Shown here in pieces: positions 7,826 to 13,855 of a stretch of DNA of 13,855 nt. The notes below the pieces were generated by a model. It worked only from the letters and a program-made list of their open reading frames with translations. It was not told the DNA's origin and did no database searches. The stretch's first letter is position 1; each line of letters starts with the position of its first letter. Made by a program: the position numbers and the translations under genes. Source of the stretch: Balneolaceae bacterium (GTDB lineage Bacteria > Bacteroidota > Rhodothermia > Balneolales > Balneolaceae); contig PWFZ01000230.1 in assembly GCA_003555185.1 (NCBI GenBank), forward strand, positions 1-13,855, written 5' to 3'.

Positions 7826-7850
7826 ACGAGTAATATCTGCGATTACTCGT
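7826..7850. other. Perfect 9-bp hairpin between the kinase gene and tRNA-Val
   Basis: ACGAGTAAT (7826-7834) and ATTACTCGT (7842-7850) are exact reverse complements around a 7-base loop. The element sits between convergent transcription units: the kinase on plus and tRNA-Val on minus. Neither strand shows a T-tract directly after it. A bidirectional transcript end or an RNA processing site is possible. Confidence 0.4.
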
Positions 7851-7901
7851 AAAAGCTTTAATGAACAGTAAAGCCCTTATTCATAGGAATGCGGAGAGGA
7901 G

Positions 7902-7975
7902 TGGGTCTAACTGGATTCGAACCAGTGACCTCTGCAATGTCAATGCAACGCTCTAACCAACTGAGCTATAGACCC
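7902..7975 (-). tRNA. tRNA-Val(GAC)
   Basis: The minus strand folds into a complete 74-base cloverleaf. The acceptor stem is GGGTCTA with TAGACCC, the D stem is GCTC/GAGC, and the anticodon stem is TTGCA/TGCAG (one G-T pair) around the loop TTGACAT, giving anticodon GAC (valine codon GTC). The T arm is ACTGG-TTCGAAT-CCAGT. The discriminator base is A (7902 complement). The following bases are CTC, so the CCA end is not encoded and must be added afterwards. It is a lone tRNA, convergent with the kinase gene and divergent from nusB. Confidence 0.96.
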
Positions 7976-7982
7976 GATCCCT

Positions 7983-8015
7983 CAAGATAGCAATCATCAA
8001 CAATGAAAAGCAAAG
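7983..8015 (-). promoter_or_regulatory. Candidate promoter for tRNA-Val
   Basis: On the minus strand CTTTG (8015-8011) and TATCTTG (7989-7983) are separated by 21 bases, close to the Bacteroidota -33/-7 pattern. The second box ends 7 bases before the tRNA 5' end, which is where a transcript start would be expected for a short-leader tRNA. The position makes it more believable than a random match, but it is unproven. Confidence 0.35.
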
Positions 8016-8090
8016 GAAAAGAGAGATCGATCTTTCAGCTAACCAATAAGGTTTGTATTTTGTAAGTCTTTGAAAATTTAGAATAGTAGC

Positions 8091-8555
8091 ATGTTAAACA
8101 GACGATTAGCACGAGAAGCCACATTGCGATCCATCTACGCGGTAGTAGTAGGTAAAAACACGACCCAGGAGGTCACAAAACATATCATCAAAGAAAAGCT
8201 GAAAGATGACACTGAAAGTGTGAAATTCGCCGAACGTTTGTTACTGATCACAATTGATAACGGTACAGATTTTGACGATATAATAGGTAAGCACATCAAT
8301 AACTGGGATGTAAATCGTTTAGCGACAATAGATAAGTTGATTCTAAGAATGGCAATCAGCGAATTGTTGCATTTTGAAGAGATTCCAACCAAGGTAACAA
8401 TCAATGAAGCCATTGAGATCGCTAAAATGTATTCAACCCGTAAAAGCGGTAAGTTTGTGAATGGAATTTTAGATGCTATTCTAACTGATTTAAACAGTCA
8501 GGACAAAATTAATAAGAAGGGCAGAGGTTTAATTGAAAGCTCAAAAAATCAATGA
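8091..8555 (+). CDS. nusB: Transcription antitermination factor NusB
   Basis: NusB binds boxA RNA with NusE (ribosomal protein S10) and helps RNA polymerase read through rRNA operons. This 154-residue protein matches the family along its length. The N-terminus has the basic RRLAREATLRSIYA helix used for RNA binding. The C-terminal half carries the core NWDVNRLATIDKLILRMAISEL, then IPTKVTINEAIEIAKMYST, then KSGKFVNGILDAI. It starts at ATG 8091 without an obvious Shine-Dalgarno sequence. Its final codons form an ATGA overlap with the following phosphatase gene, so the two are probably translated together. Length and motifs are normal, apart from a short lysine/serine-rich tail of about 20 residues after the last helix. 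Confidence 0.95.
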   Translation: MLNRRLAREATLRSIYAVVVGKNTTQEVTKHIIKEKLKDDTESVKFAERLLLITIDNGTDFDDIIGKHINNWDVNRLATIDKLILRMAISELLHFEEIPTKVTINEAIEIAKMYSTRKSGKFVNGILDAILTDLNSQDKINKKGRGLIESSKNQ

Positions 8556-9211
8556 GTAACTCTATTGTAGCAATTGGTGATATTCATGGTTGTGTTCGAT
8601 CCATTGAAGCTCTCTGGAAAAAATTAGAGCCTTTTAAAGATCATACTCACGTTTTTATTGGTGATTATATTGATCGCGGGCCCGATTCTAAAGGTGTAGT
8701 AGACTTTTTGCTTGAAGTACAAGATGAAAGAAAAACTGTGTTTCTTAAAGGAAATCACGAACTCATGCTTCTAAACAGTCTTGCTAGCGGAAATAAAAAA
8801 AATTGGATGCTGAACGGTGGTCAAACTACGCTTAATTCCTACAATGTCGAGAACGTCCATGAATTACCGGACGATCATTTGGATTTCTATCTGAATTTGA
8901 AAATGTACCATGAAACCGATAATTATTTTTTTGTCCATGCAGGTGCTCCCGCAGGCCAAACGCTGGAAGAAAGTAAGAATGATGAAAAATTTGAAGAATA
9001 TTTCCTTTGGGGACGTGAACATCTAAATGCTTTCGAAACTCCATGGGAAAAAACGGTAGTATTTGGTCACACTCCCCGTGCACATCCTATTAGAAAACAG
9101 AATATGATTGGAATAGATACCGGCTGTGTCTATAACAAAATTGGACTTGGTAAATTAACAGCCGTTGTTCTACCCGAAACTAAATTTATTCAACAAATAT
9201 CGTTGGACTAA
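8552..9211 (+). CDS. PPP-family metallophosphoesterase (serine/threonine phosphatase-like)
   Basis: This 219-residue protein has the full set of PPP-type metal and phosphate motifs: GDIHG (D10, H12), GDYIDRG (D38, D41, R42), GNHE (N68, H69), FVHAG (H129) and FGHTP (H173), with IDTGCVY near the end. These build a two-metal site that hydrolyses phosphomonoesters. It resembles bacterial PrpA/PrpB and lambda-type protein phosphatases, so protein dephosphorylation or small phosphate ester cleavage (for example dinucleoside tetraphosphate) are both possible; the sequence does not decide. There is no signal peptide. Its ATG overlaps the nusB stop by ATGA, and ychF follows 13 bases after its stop, suggesting one co-transcribed housekeeping unit. 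Confidence 0.9.
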   Translation: MSNSIVAIGDIHGCVRSIEALWKKLEPFKDHTHVFIGDYIDRGPDSKGVVDFLLEVQDERKTVFLKGNHELMLLNSLASGNKKNWMLNGGQTTLNSYNVENVHELPDDHLDFYLNLKMYHETDNYFFVHAGAPAGQTLEESKNDEKFEEYFLWGREHLNAFETPWEKTVVFGHTPRAHPIRKQNMIGIDTGCVYNKIGLGKLTAVVLPETKFIQQISLD

Positions 9212-9224
9212 AAATAACTTATCT

Positions 9225-10319
9225 ATGAATTTAAAATGTGGAATTGTCGGTTTACCAAATGTCGGTAAATCAACCTTATTTAATGCTTTAAGTAATGCCG
9301 GTGCAGAATCAGCAAATTTTCCTTTTTGTACGATTGACCCAAATGTTGGATTGGTAACTGTACCTGATACCCGATTGAGTACTCTTGCAAACCTGGTGGA
9401 TCCCAAACAAACGATGCCGGCTACCATTGAGTTTGTTGATATTGCAGGTTTGGTAAAAGGTGCATCGGAAGGGAAGGGGAAAGGAAATGCTTTCCTGTCT
9501 CACATAAGAGAAGTTGATTTAATTGTACACGTTGTGCGGTGTTTTGATGATGATGATATTATTCATGTGGAAGGTAATGTTGACCCTGAGCGTGATATTC
9601 GAATTATCGAAGACGAATTGATTTTAAAAGATCTCGAATCCGTCGAAAAACGTGTTGAAACATTGAAGAAACAGTCCAAGGGTGGCGATAAAGAAAAAGT
9701 GGCCGAACTTGAGGTTGTAAATAAACTCAAGGATCATCTGGAGTCAGGTAATACAGCACGAAATTTTGAGATTGATCCGGAAGACAAGGAAGCATATAAA
9801 GACCTTTTTCTATTATCGGATAAGCCTGTTCTTTATGCCTGTAATGTTCCGGAAGATGAAATCAACGATGAAAATGATTTCGTTAAAACGGTAAAAGATA
9901 TTGCCGCAGAATATGATGATGAAGTTGTCTCTTTTTGCGCTAAAATTGAGGCAGAAATTGCCGAACTCGATGATGAAGAAAAGGAGATGTTTCTTGAAGA
10001 ACTAGGACTTGAGAGTGCCGGTTTAGATCGGCTCATTCAAGCTGCATATAGTAACTTGGGATTAATTACCTATTTCACTGCCGGACCCAAAGAAGTGCGT
10101 GCGTGGACAATCAAGAAAGGAACAAAAGCTCCACAGGCTGCTGCTGTAATACACACCGATTTTGAAAAAGGGTTCATCCGTGCAGAGACCATAGCATTTG
10201 ATGATTACCAATCATTAGGCTCGGAAAAAGCCGCTAAGGAAGCCGGCAAAATGCGCCAGGAAGGAAAAGAGTACACCGTTAAAGATGGCGATGTAATGCT
10301 ATTCCGATTCAACGTCTAA
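9225..10319 (+). CDS. ychF: Redox-regulated ATPase/GTPase YchF
   Basis: YchF (Ola1) is a universally conserved Obg-family P-loop protein that binds ribosomes and hydrolyses ATP in preference to GTP. I place the start at ATG 9225, giving 364 residues, the usual family length, with the standard beginning [17 protein letters not shown]. An in-frame upstream ATG (9165) would add 20 unmatched residues inside the phosphatase gene. The P-loop GLPNVGKST is at residues 9-17, [14 protein letters not shown] is the G3 switch region, and the NVPE motif replaces the GTP-specific NKxD, as in ATP-preferring members. The C-terminal TGS-like domain includes [15 protein letters not shown] and ends [11 protein letters not shown]. 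The gene ends 21 bases inside the convergent SPOR lipoprotein gene. Confidence 0.96.
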   Translation: MNLKCGIVGLPNVGKSTLFNALSNAGAESANFPFCTIDPNVGLVTVPDTRLSTLANLVDPKQTMPATIEFVDIAGLVKGASEGKGKGNAFLSHIREVDLIVHVVRCFDDDDIIHVEGNVDPERDIRIIEDELILKDLESVEKRVETLKKQSKGGDKEKVAELEVVNKLKDHLESGNTARNFEIDPEDKEAYKDLFLLSDKPVLYACNVPEDEINDENDFVKTVKDIAAEYDDEVVSFCAKIEAEIAELDDEEKEMFLEELGLESAGLDRLIQAAYSNLGLITYFTAGPKEVRAWTIKKGTKAPQAAAVIHTDFEKGFIRAETIAFDDYQSLGSEKAAKEAGKMRQEGKEYTVKDGDVMLFRFNV

Positions 10320-10904
10320 CGAAGGCAGAGAAAAATCAGTAAAGTCAAATTCAACGGTATCTGCGGGTACATTTCTCGGCTCAATCCGGTCATGTACAAC
10401 CCAGGCATCCGGGTATTTGGCTTTTAGCATATTTGATAGCTTTATCGCCTGATTACGATCCTGGAAATCGCCGGCACGCACCCGATAATTTGGGGGACGA
10501 AAGAGTACATACGCATCAAACTCGTATCCGGTTATCATAGTGTCAGCCCATGCAACAAAGTTATCCCGAATCGTATCAGCCTGGGCTACATCTCTGGTTG
10601 ATATGAGTTGTACTCTATATCCGGCATATGGGTCTATTTCTCTTTCTTCTGTAACTACTTCCCGTAAAAATATGTCCGGGATAGGTTGATCCTGTTCAGA
10701 ATATTGATTTTCAATCTGACTTCGGGTTCTAAAAAATAGCAACTCCTCTTCACTAAGGTTTTCGATCATAAATTCATCCACGACTTCATCGGGAATATCT
10801 ACAATTGTTCTTTCCGGCCTGTCATCATCCTCCTCAACAGCTGGTTCGGATGTTGAGCAGCTCACCACAAATATAAAGAGCAGTAGTGTAAGTATTCTGT
10901 TCAT
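10299..10904 (-). CDS. SPOR-domain lipoprotein
   Basis: This 201-residue protein begins [16 protein letters not shown], a type II signal peptide with lipobox VVSC and predicted lipidated C16. An acidic linker (residues about 20-80) precedes a SPOR-like domain (about 92-172) with [10 protein letters not shown], then [35 protein letters not shown] domains bind peptidoglycan strands stripped of stem peptides, often at division sites. This suggests a periplasmic or outer-membrane envelope role. It starts 5 bases after the end of the broken ALDH-like gene, with AGGAG 10 bases before its ATG, so it looks like the last gene of the deoC-ALDH operon. A functional tie to aldehyde metabolism is not evident. 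The 3' end overlaps ychF by 21 bases on the opposite strand. Confidence 0.88.
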   Translation of the reverse strand: MNRILTLLLFIFVVSCSTSEPAVEEDDDRPERTIVDIPDEVVDEFMIENLSEEELLFFRTRSQIENQYSEQDQPIPDIFLREVVTEEREIDPYAGYRVQLISTRDVAQADTIRDNFVAWADTMITGYEFDAYVLFRPPNYRVRAGDFQDRNQAIKLSNMLKAKYPDAWVVHDRIEPRNVPADTVEFDFTDFSLPSLDVESE

Positions 10905-10909
10905 ATAAT

Positions 10910-11773
10910 TTAAACTCCTACAGGGTGCCAGGTAGTTTTGGTTTCCTGAAAGTTAAGAATGTAATATGGATTTTCGTGCTCATCTTCACTCCAGTCTTCA
11001 CTGACAATGTGGGTAGAGCGTTTTACGTTGAGAGCACTATTCTCATCAATTTGTTTCCGAATTTCTGAACTTCTATTCGCATTAAATATTCCATTCACAT
11101 CCATATGGCTTGATAAATGGTCTATCATTTCGTTTTGATGGCCCGTAAGAATGTTTACGACGCCTCCCGGTACATCTGATGCATGCAATACTTCACCAAA
11201 ACTTACGGCCGATAATGGCTTTGTTGTGGATGAAAGAATGATACAAACATTTCCGCCTGCAATAACCGGTGCCATTACAGATACCAATCCAAGCAGTGGA
11301 CTATCTTCGGGGGCCGTAATTCCAACTATTCCGGTAGGATCCGGCATACTAAAGTTAAAATGCTGACTTGCAACAGGATTCACTGTACCAAAAACCTGAC
11401 TGAGTTTATCTGTCCACCCTGCATAATAGATTAACCGGTCTATAGATAATTAGACTTCTGCTACTGCGTTTTTGCTTTGCAATCCGGAGAGCTCAAGCTC
11501 TTTTACAAACTGATCTTTCCGACCTTCCAGCATTTCTGCAATTCGGTAAAGAATCTGTCCGCGATTGTAAGCCGATCGGGAAGACCAACCGTTAAACGCA
11601 GAACGTGCCACAACAACTGCATTACGTACATCTTTCCGGGTACATCGGCACGCATTTGCAATTTTTTGTTCTTTTGAATTATAAACAGGATATATATGGT
11701 CCGATTCACTTCTAGGAAATTTTCCGCCTACATACGTTTTGTAGGTTTTCAAAACATCTAATCGTTTACTCAT
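10910..11773 (-). pseudogene. Non-catalytic ALDH-like protein (ALDH16 C-terminal domain type), interrupted by in-frame TAA
   Basis: The frame from ATG 11773 to TAA 10912-10910 spans 288 codons and matches the degenerate second domain of ALDH16: YKTYVGGKFPRSES and NRGQILYRIAEMLE, then IDRLIYYAGWTDK, NPVASQHFNFSMPDPTGIVG and VPGGVVNILTGHQNEM, ending NFQETKTTWHPVGV. It lacks the ALDH catalytic cysteine, general-base glutamate and PWN asparagine (APEDSPLL stands there). Codon 108 is TAA (11452-11450) within GTC-TAA-TTA; the same frame continues with family sequence on both sides, so a single G-to-T change of GAA or a read error explains it better than a frameshift. A 107-residue N-terminal piece and a possible GTG restart at 11383 remain. 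It starts 4 bases after the catalytic ALDH stop and probably served as its partner domain. Confidence 0.8.
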
Positions 11774-11777
11774 AATC

Positions 11778-13319
11778 TTAATTTTTCACCAATTTTGTAT
11801 AGGGATAAAGTCCATGTAAACCACCTTCGCGACCTACACCACTTTCTTTATAACCACCGAAAGGAGAGGTAGGATCAAATTTATTAAATGTATTTGACCA
11901 AACAACTCCTGATCTCATATTCTGGCCAACTTTAAAGATTTTTGATCCTTTATCTGTCCATATTCCACTTGATAAGCCATAAGGAGTATTATTTGCCTTA
12001 TCTATGGCTTCGTCAGGTGTTCGAAATGTTTGAATCGTTAATACAGGACCGAAAATTTCTTCCTGTACAATCCGATTGCTTTGAGAAATATCTGTAAAAA
12101 TTGTCGGCTTACAGAAGTATCCGTTTTCAGGTAATTCAGAACTGCTTTGATACATTGTTGCTCCTTCATTAGCTCCGATTTCAAGATATTCATTAATTCT
12201 TTCGTACTGTGCTTTAGAGTTAATGGCACCAATATCCGTGTTTTTATCCAAAGGATCTCCCACAATCAACGTTTCCATTCTATCTTTTAACTTCCGAATA
12301 AACGCTTCCGAAATTCCTTCCTGAACCAGTAAGCGCGAACCAGCACAGCATACATGCCCCTGATTAAAGAAAATCGCATTAACTACTCCTTCTACGGCCT
12401 GATCAATTGAAGCATCTTCAAAAATTATGTTTGCTCCTTTCCCCCCTAATTCAAGGGTGAATTTCTTATCTGTTCCTGCCAGAGATTTCTGTATAATTTT
12501 GCCGACCTTGGTCGATCCGGTAAAAGCAATTTTATCTACATCTTTGTGATTTACAATTGCTGATCCCGTTTGTCCGGCACCGGTCACAATATTTACAACT
12601 CCATCAGGCAATCCCGCATCCTGACAAATCTCTGCGAAAATAAGTGCCGTTAAAGGTGTTGTTTCAGCCGGTTTTAATACAACGGTATTTCCAGTTGCGA
12701 GGGCAGGGGCGATCTTCCAGGCCAGCATCAACAGTGGAAAGTTCCAGGGGATGATCTGTCCACAAACCCCAACAGGTTCCGCTTTTCGTCCCGGGAATGC
12801 GTAATCAAGTTTATCAGCCCAACCTGCGTAGTAGAAAAAGTGTGCTGCAGCAATTGGCACATCCACGTCTCTGGATTCTCGTATCGGTTTTCCACCATCT
12901 AACGATTCTACAATTGCCAGTTCACGCGAACGCTCCTGGATCATTCTTGCAATTCGATAGATATATTTACCGCGTTCACGAGGATCTAATTTACTCCAGA
13001 CTTTATCATAAGCTTTTCTCGCGGCATATACGGCAGCATCAACATCCTCAACAGTACCTTCTGCAAACTCTGTTAATACTTCTTCAGTTGCGGGATTGAT
13101 GGACTTAATGGTTCTGCCTTTTGCAGGGTCCACAAACTTTCCATTAATAAAATGACCGTACTTCTTTTTGATGACTATATTTTCACTGCTTTCCGGTGCA
13201 GAGCTGTAATTCCAAAAAGAAGAGAAATCAAGTTTTAGATCAGAGTTTGGTGAGGTCGGTTTCGACGCTCCATTGGTCTGATCTGCAGCAGTTTTTGAAG
13301 ATGTTGGTTGTTCTGACAT
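11778..13319 (-). CDS. NAD(P)-dependent aldehyde dehydrogenase, ALDH16-like catalytic subunit
   Basis: This 513-residue protein is complete for the ALDH fold and oxidises aldehydes to acids with NAD(P)+. Active-site residues are all present: PWNF with N193, LKPAE with K216, the Rossmann turn FTGST (267-271), LELGGK with E290, and GHVCCAGSR with catalytic C324 (the usual Gln after Gly is H322). EEIFGPV contains E421, and SPFGGYKESGVGREGG follows near the end. Residues 1-50 are an unusual Ser/Thr/Pro/Asn-rich extension, followed by the NYSSAPES lead-in typical of ALDH16 catalytic domains. deoC lies 45 bases upstream, and the degenerate ALDH domain gene is 4 bases downstream. Acetaldehyde from the aldolase reaction is the likely substrate by context. 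Other aldehydes cannot be excluded. Confidence 0.95.
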   Translation of the reverse strand: MSEQPTSSKTAADQTNGASKPTSPNSDLKLDFSSFWNYSSAPESSENIVIKKKYGHFINGKFVDPAKGRTIKSINPATEEVLTEFAEGTVEDVDAAVYAARKAYDKVWSKLDPRERGKYIYRIARMIQERSRELAIVESLDGGKPIRESRDVDVPIAAAHFFYYAGWADKLDYAFPGRKAEPVGVCGQIIPWNFPLLMLAWKIAPALATGNTVVLKPAETTPLTALIFAEICQDAGLPDGVVNIVTGAGQTGSAIVNHKDVDKIAFTGSTKVGKIIQKSLAGTDKKFTLELGGKGANIIFEDASIDQAVEGVVNAIFFNQGHVCCAGSRLLVQEGISEAFIRKLKDRMETLIVGDPLDKNTDIGAINSKAQYERINEYLEIGANEGATMYQSSSELPENGYFCKPTIFTDISQSNRIVQEEIFGPVLTIQTFRTPDEAIDKANNTPYGLSSGIWTDKGSKIFKVGQNMRSGVVWSNTFNKFDPTSPFGGYKESGVGREGGLHGLYPYTKLVKN

Positions 13320-13364
13320 AATTAAGTTGTCTTAGTGTCTAATATCTTGAATAAATGCTTAGAA

Positions 13365-13855
13365 TTAATCGTTTGAAAAATAGATGTTACTTTGATAAAC
13401 ACCCGTTTCCTGTTTTACGATTTGCATTAATAAATCGTTAGTCAATGAGCTGGCGCCAAAACGAAACCAATCTTTCGAAAGCCATGGGGCACCGAGAGTT
13501 TCTTTAACTAGCACTAAATATTGTAGTGCTTCTTTTGCCTTTCGTATTCCACCGGCAGGCTTCATTCCAACCATTCGACCTGTTTCCCGATAGTAATCTC
13601 TGATTGCTTCGAGCATAACAAGTGTGACAGGCTGTGTAGCCGCCGGACTTATCTTTCCGGTTGATGTCTTAATGAAATCCGCTCCGGAATGCATCGCTAT
13701 GTCACTTGCTTTTCGGACATTTGTCAGTGTTTCAAGTTCCCCGGTTTCGAGTATCACTTTAAGGTGGATATCCCCACAAACCTCTTTTATTGCTGCAATT
13801 TCATCAAATATAAAGCTGTAATTGCCTTTTAGAAATTCACCCCGGGAGATAACCA
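13365..13855 (-). CDS. deoC: Deoxyribose-phosphate aldolase, C-terminal part (runs off the right edge)
   Basis: DeoC splits 2-deoxyribose 5-phosphate into glyceraldehyde 3-phosphate and acetaldehyde, the last step of deoxynucleoside breakdown. The visible 162 residues enter in frame at the window edge (VISRGEFLKGNY) and end QSNIYFSND before TAA 13367-13365. The Schiff-base lysine lies in GADFIKTSTGK and the second catalytic lysine in GMKPAGGIR; the phosphate-binding region FRFGASSLTND follows. The wording of these motifs (TSTGKISPAAT, GMKPAGGIRKAKEAL) is that of the longer, human DERA-like form common beside ALDH16 genes rather than the short E. coli form. The gene start and the N-terminal half lie outside the window. 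It is the most upstream visible gene of the ALDH/SPOR operon. Confidence 0.95.
   Translation of the reverse strand, partial: VISRGEFLKGNYSFIFDEIAAIKEVCGDIHLKVILETGELETLTNVRKASDIAMHSGADFIKTSTGKISPAATQPVTLVMLEAIRDYYRETGRMVGMKPAGGIRKAKEALQYLVLVKETLGAPWLSKDWFRFGASSLTNDLLMQIVKQETGVYQSNIYFSND

Noticed and set aside
8024..8033. 10-base palindrome AGATCGATCT before nusB
   Set aside because: It is short, has no second copy and is not clearly placed relative to a promoter; chance is likely.
9165..9224. Upstream ATG extending YchF by 20 residues
   Set aside because: YchF proteins begin at [17 protein letters not shown]; the extension lies within the phosphatase gene and matches nothing in the family.
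1..13855. CRISPR arrays, insertion sequences, phage or toxin-antitoxin genes
   Set aside because: I saw no spaced identical repeats, transposase motifs, integrase-like frames or tandem small toxin genes; the window looks like a core chromosome with one accessory-type module.

Overview
The window is 13.9 kb of AT-rich bacterial chromosome with tightly packed genes. The gene families (a degenerate SPOR lipoprotein, a DERA-type deoC next to an ALDH16-type aldehyde dehydrogenase, a HisKA_2/PAS kinase), the tRNA without an encoded CCA, weak Shine-Dalgarno sites and TAnnTTTG-like promoter boxes suggest a member of the Bacteroidota/Balneolota group, perhaps Balneolaceae. This placement is inferred from gene content and style; no marker gene was compared.

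Layout. Positions 1-823 (minus strand) hold the N-terminal part of threonyl-tRNA synthetase. Positions 1020-4770 (minus strand) hold a four-gene unit transcribed from right to left: a NodU/CmcH-type O-carbamoyltransferase, an SxtJ-family membrane protein (probable TTG start overlapping the previous stop), a 53-residue SxtK/DUF5989-like membrane peptide, and a membrane-anchored SGNH/GDSL hydrolase. The order matches sxtI-J-K-L of the cyanobacterial saxitoxin clusters, but no toxin-core gene is present. A 333-base divergent intergenic region follows, with a repeated AAGTTAC(A/T)TTTGGAT motif and two small inverted repeats. Positions 5104-7725 (plus strand) encode an orphan five-PAS sensor histidine kinase.

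Positions 7726-8090 hold two hairpins, tRNA-Val(GAC) on the minus strand and its likely promoter. Positions 8091-10319 (plus strand) carry housekeeping genes: nusB, a PPP-type metallophosphatase overlapping it by ATGA, and ychF. ychF converges on, and overlaps, the end of a minus-strand operon that runs from the right edge: deoC (partial), catalytic aldehyde dehydrogenase, a separate non-catalytic ALDH-like gene with an in-frame TAA, and a SPOR lipoprotein.

How the genes work together. The deoC/ALDH pair fits deoxyribose-5-phosphate breakdown: the aldolase releases acetaldehyde and the dehydrogenase would oxidise it. The ALDH genes look like a split ALDH16, an enzyme that elsewhere has a catalytic domain and a degenerate second ALDH domain in one chain. 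The carbamoyltransferase module most likely modifies a cell-surface or secreted hydroxylated compound near the membrane; its substrate cannot be read from the sequence.
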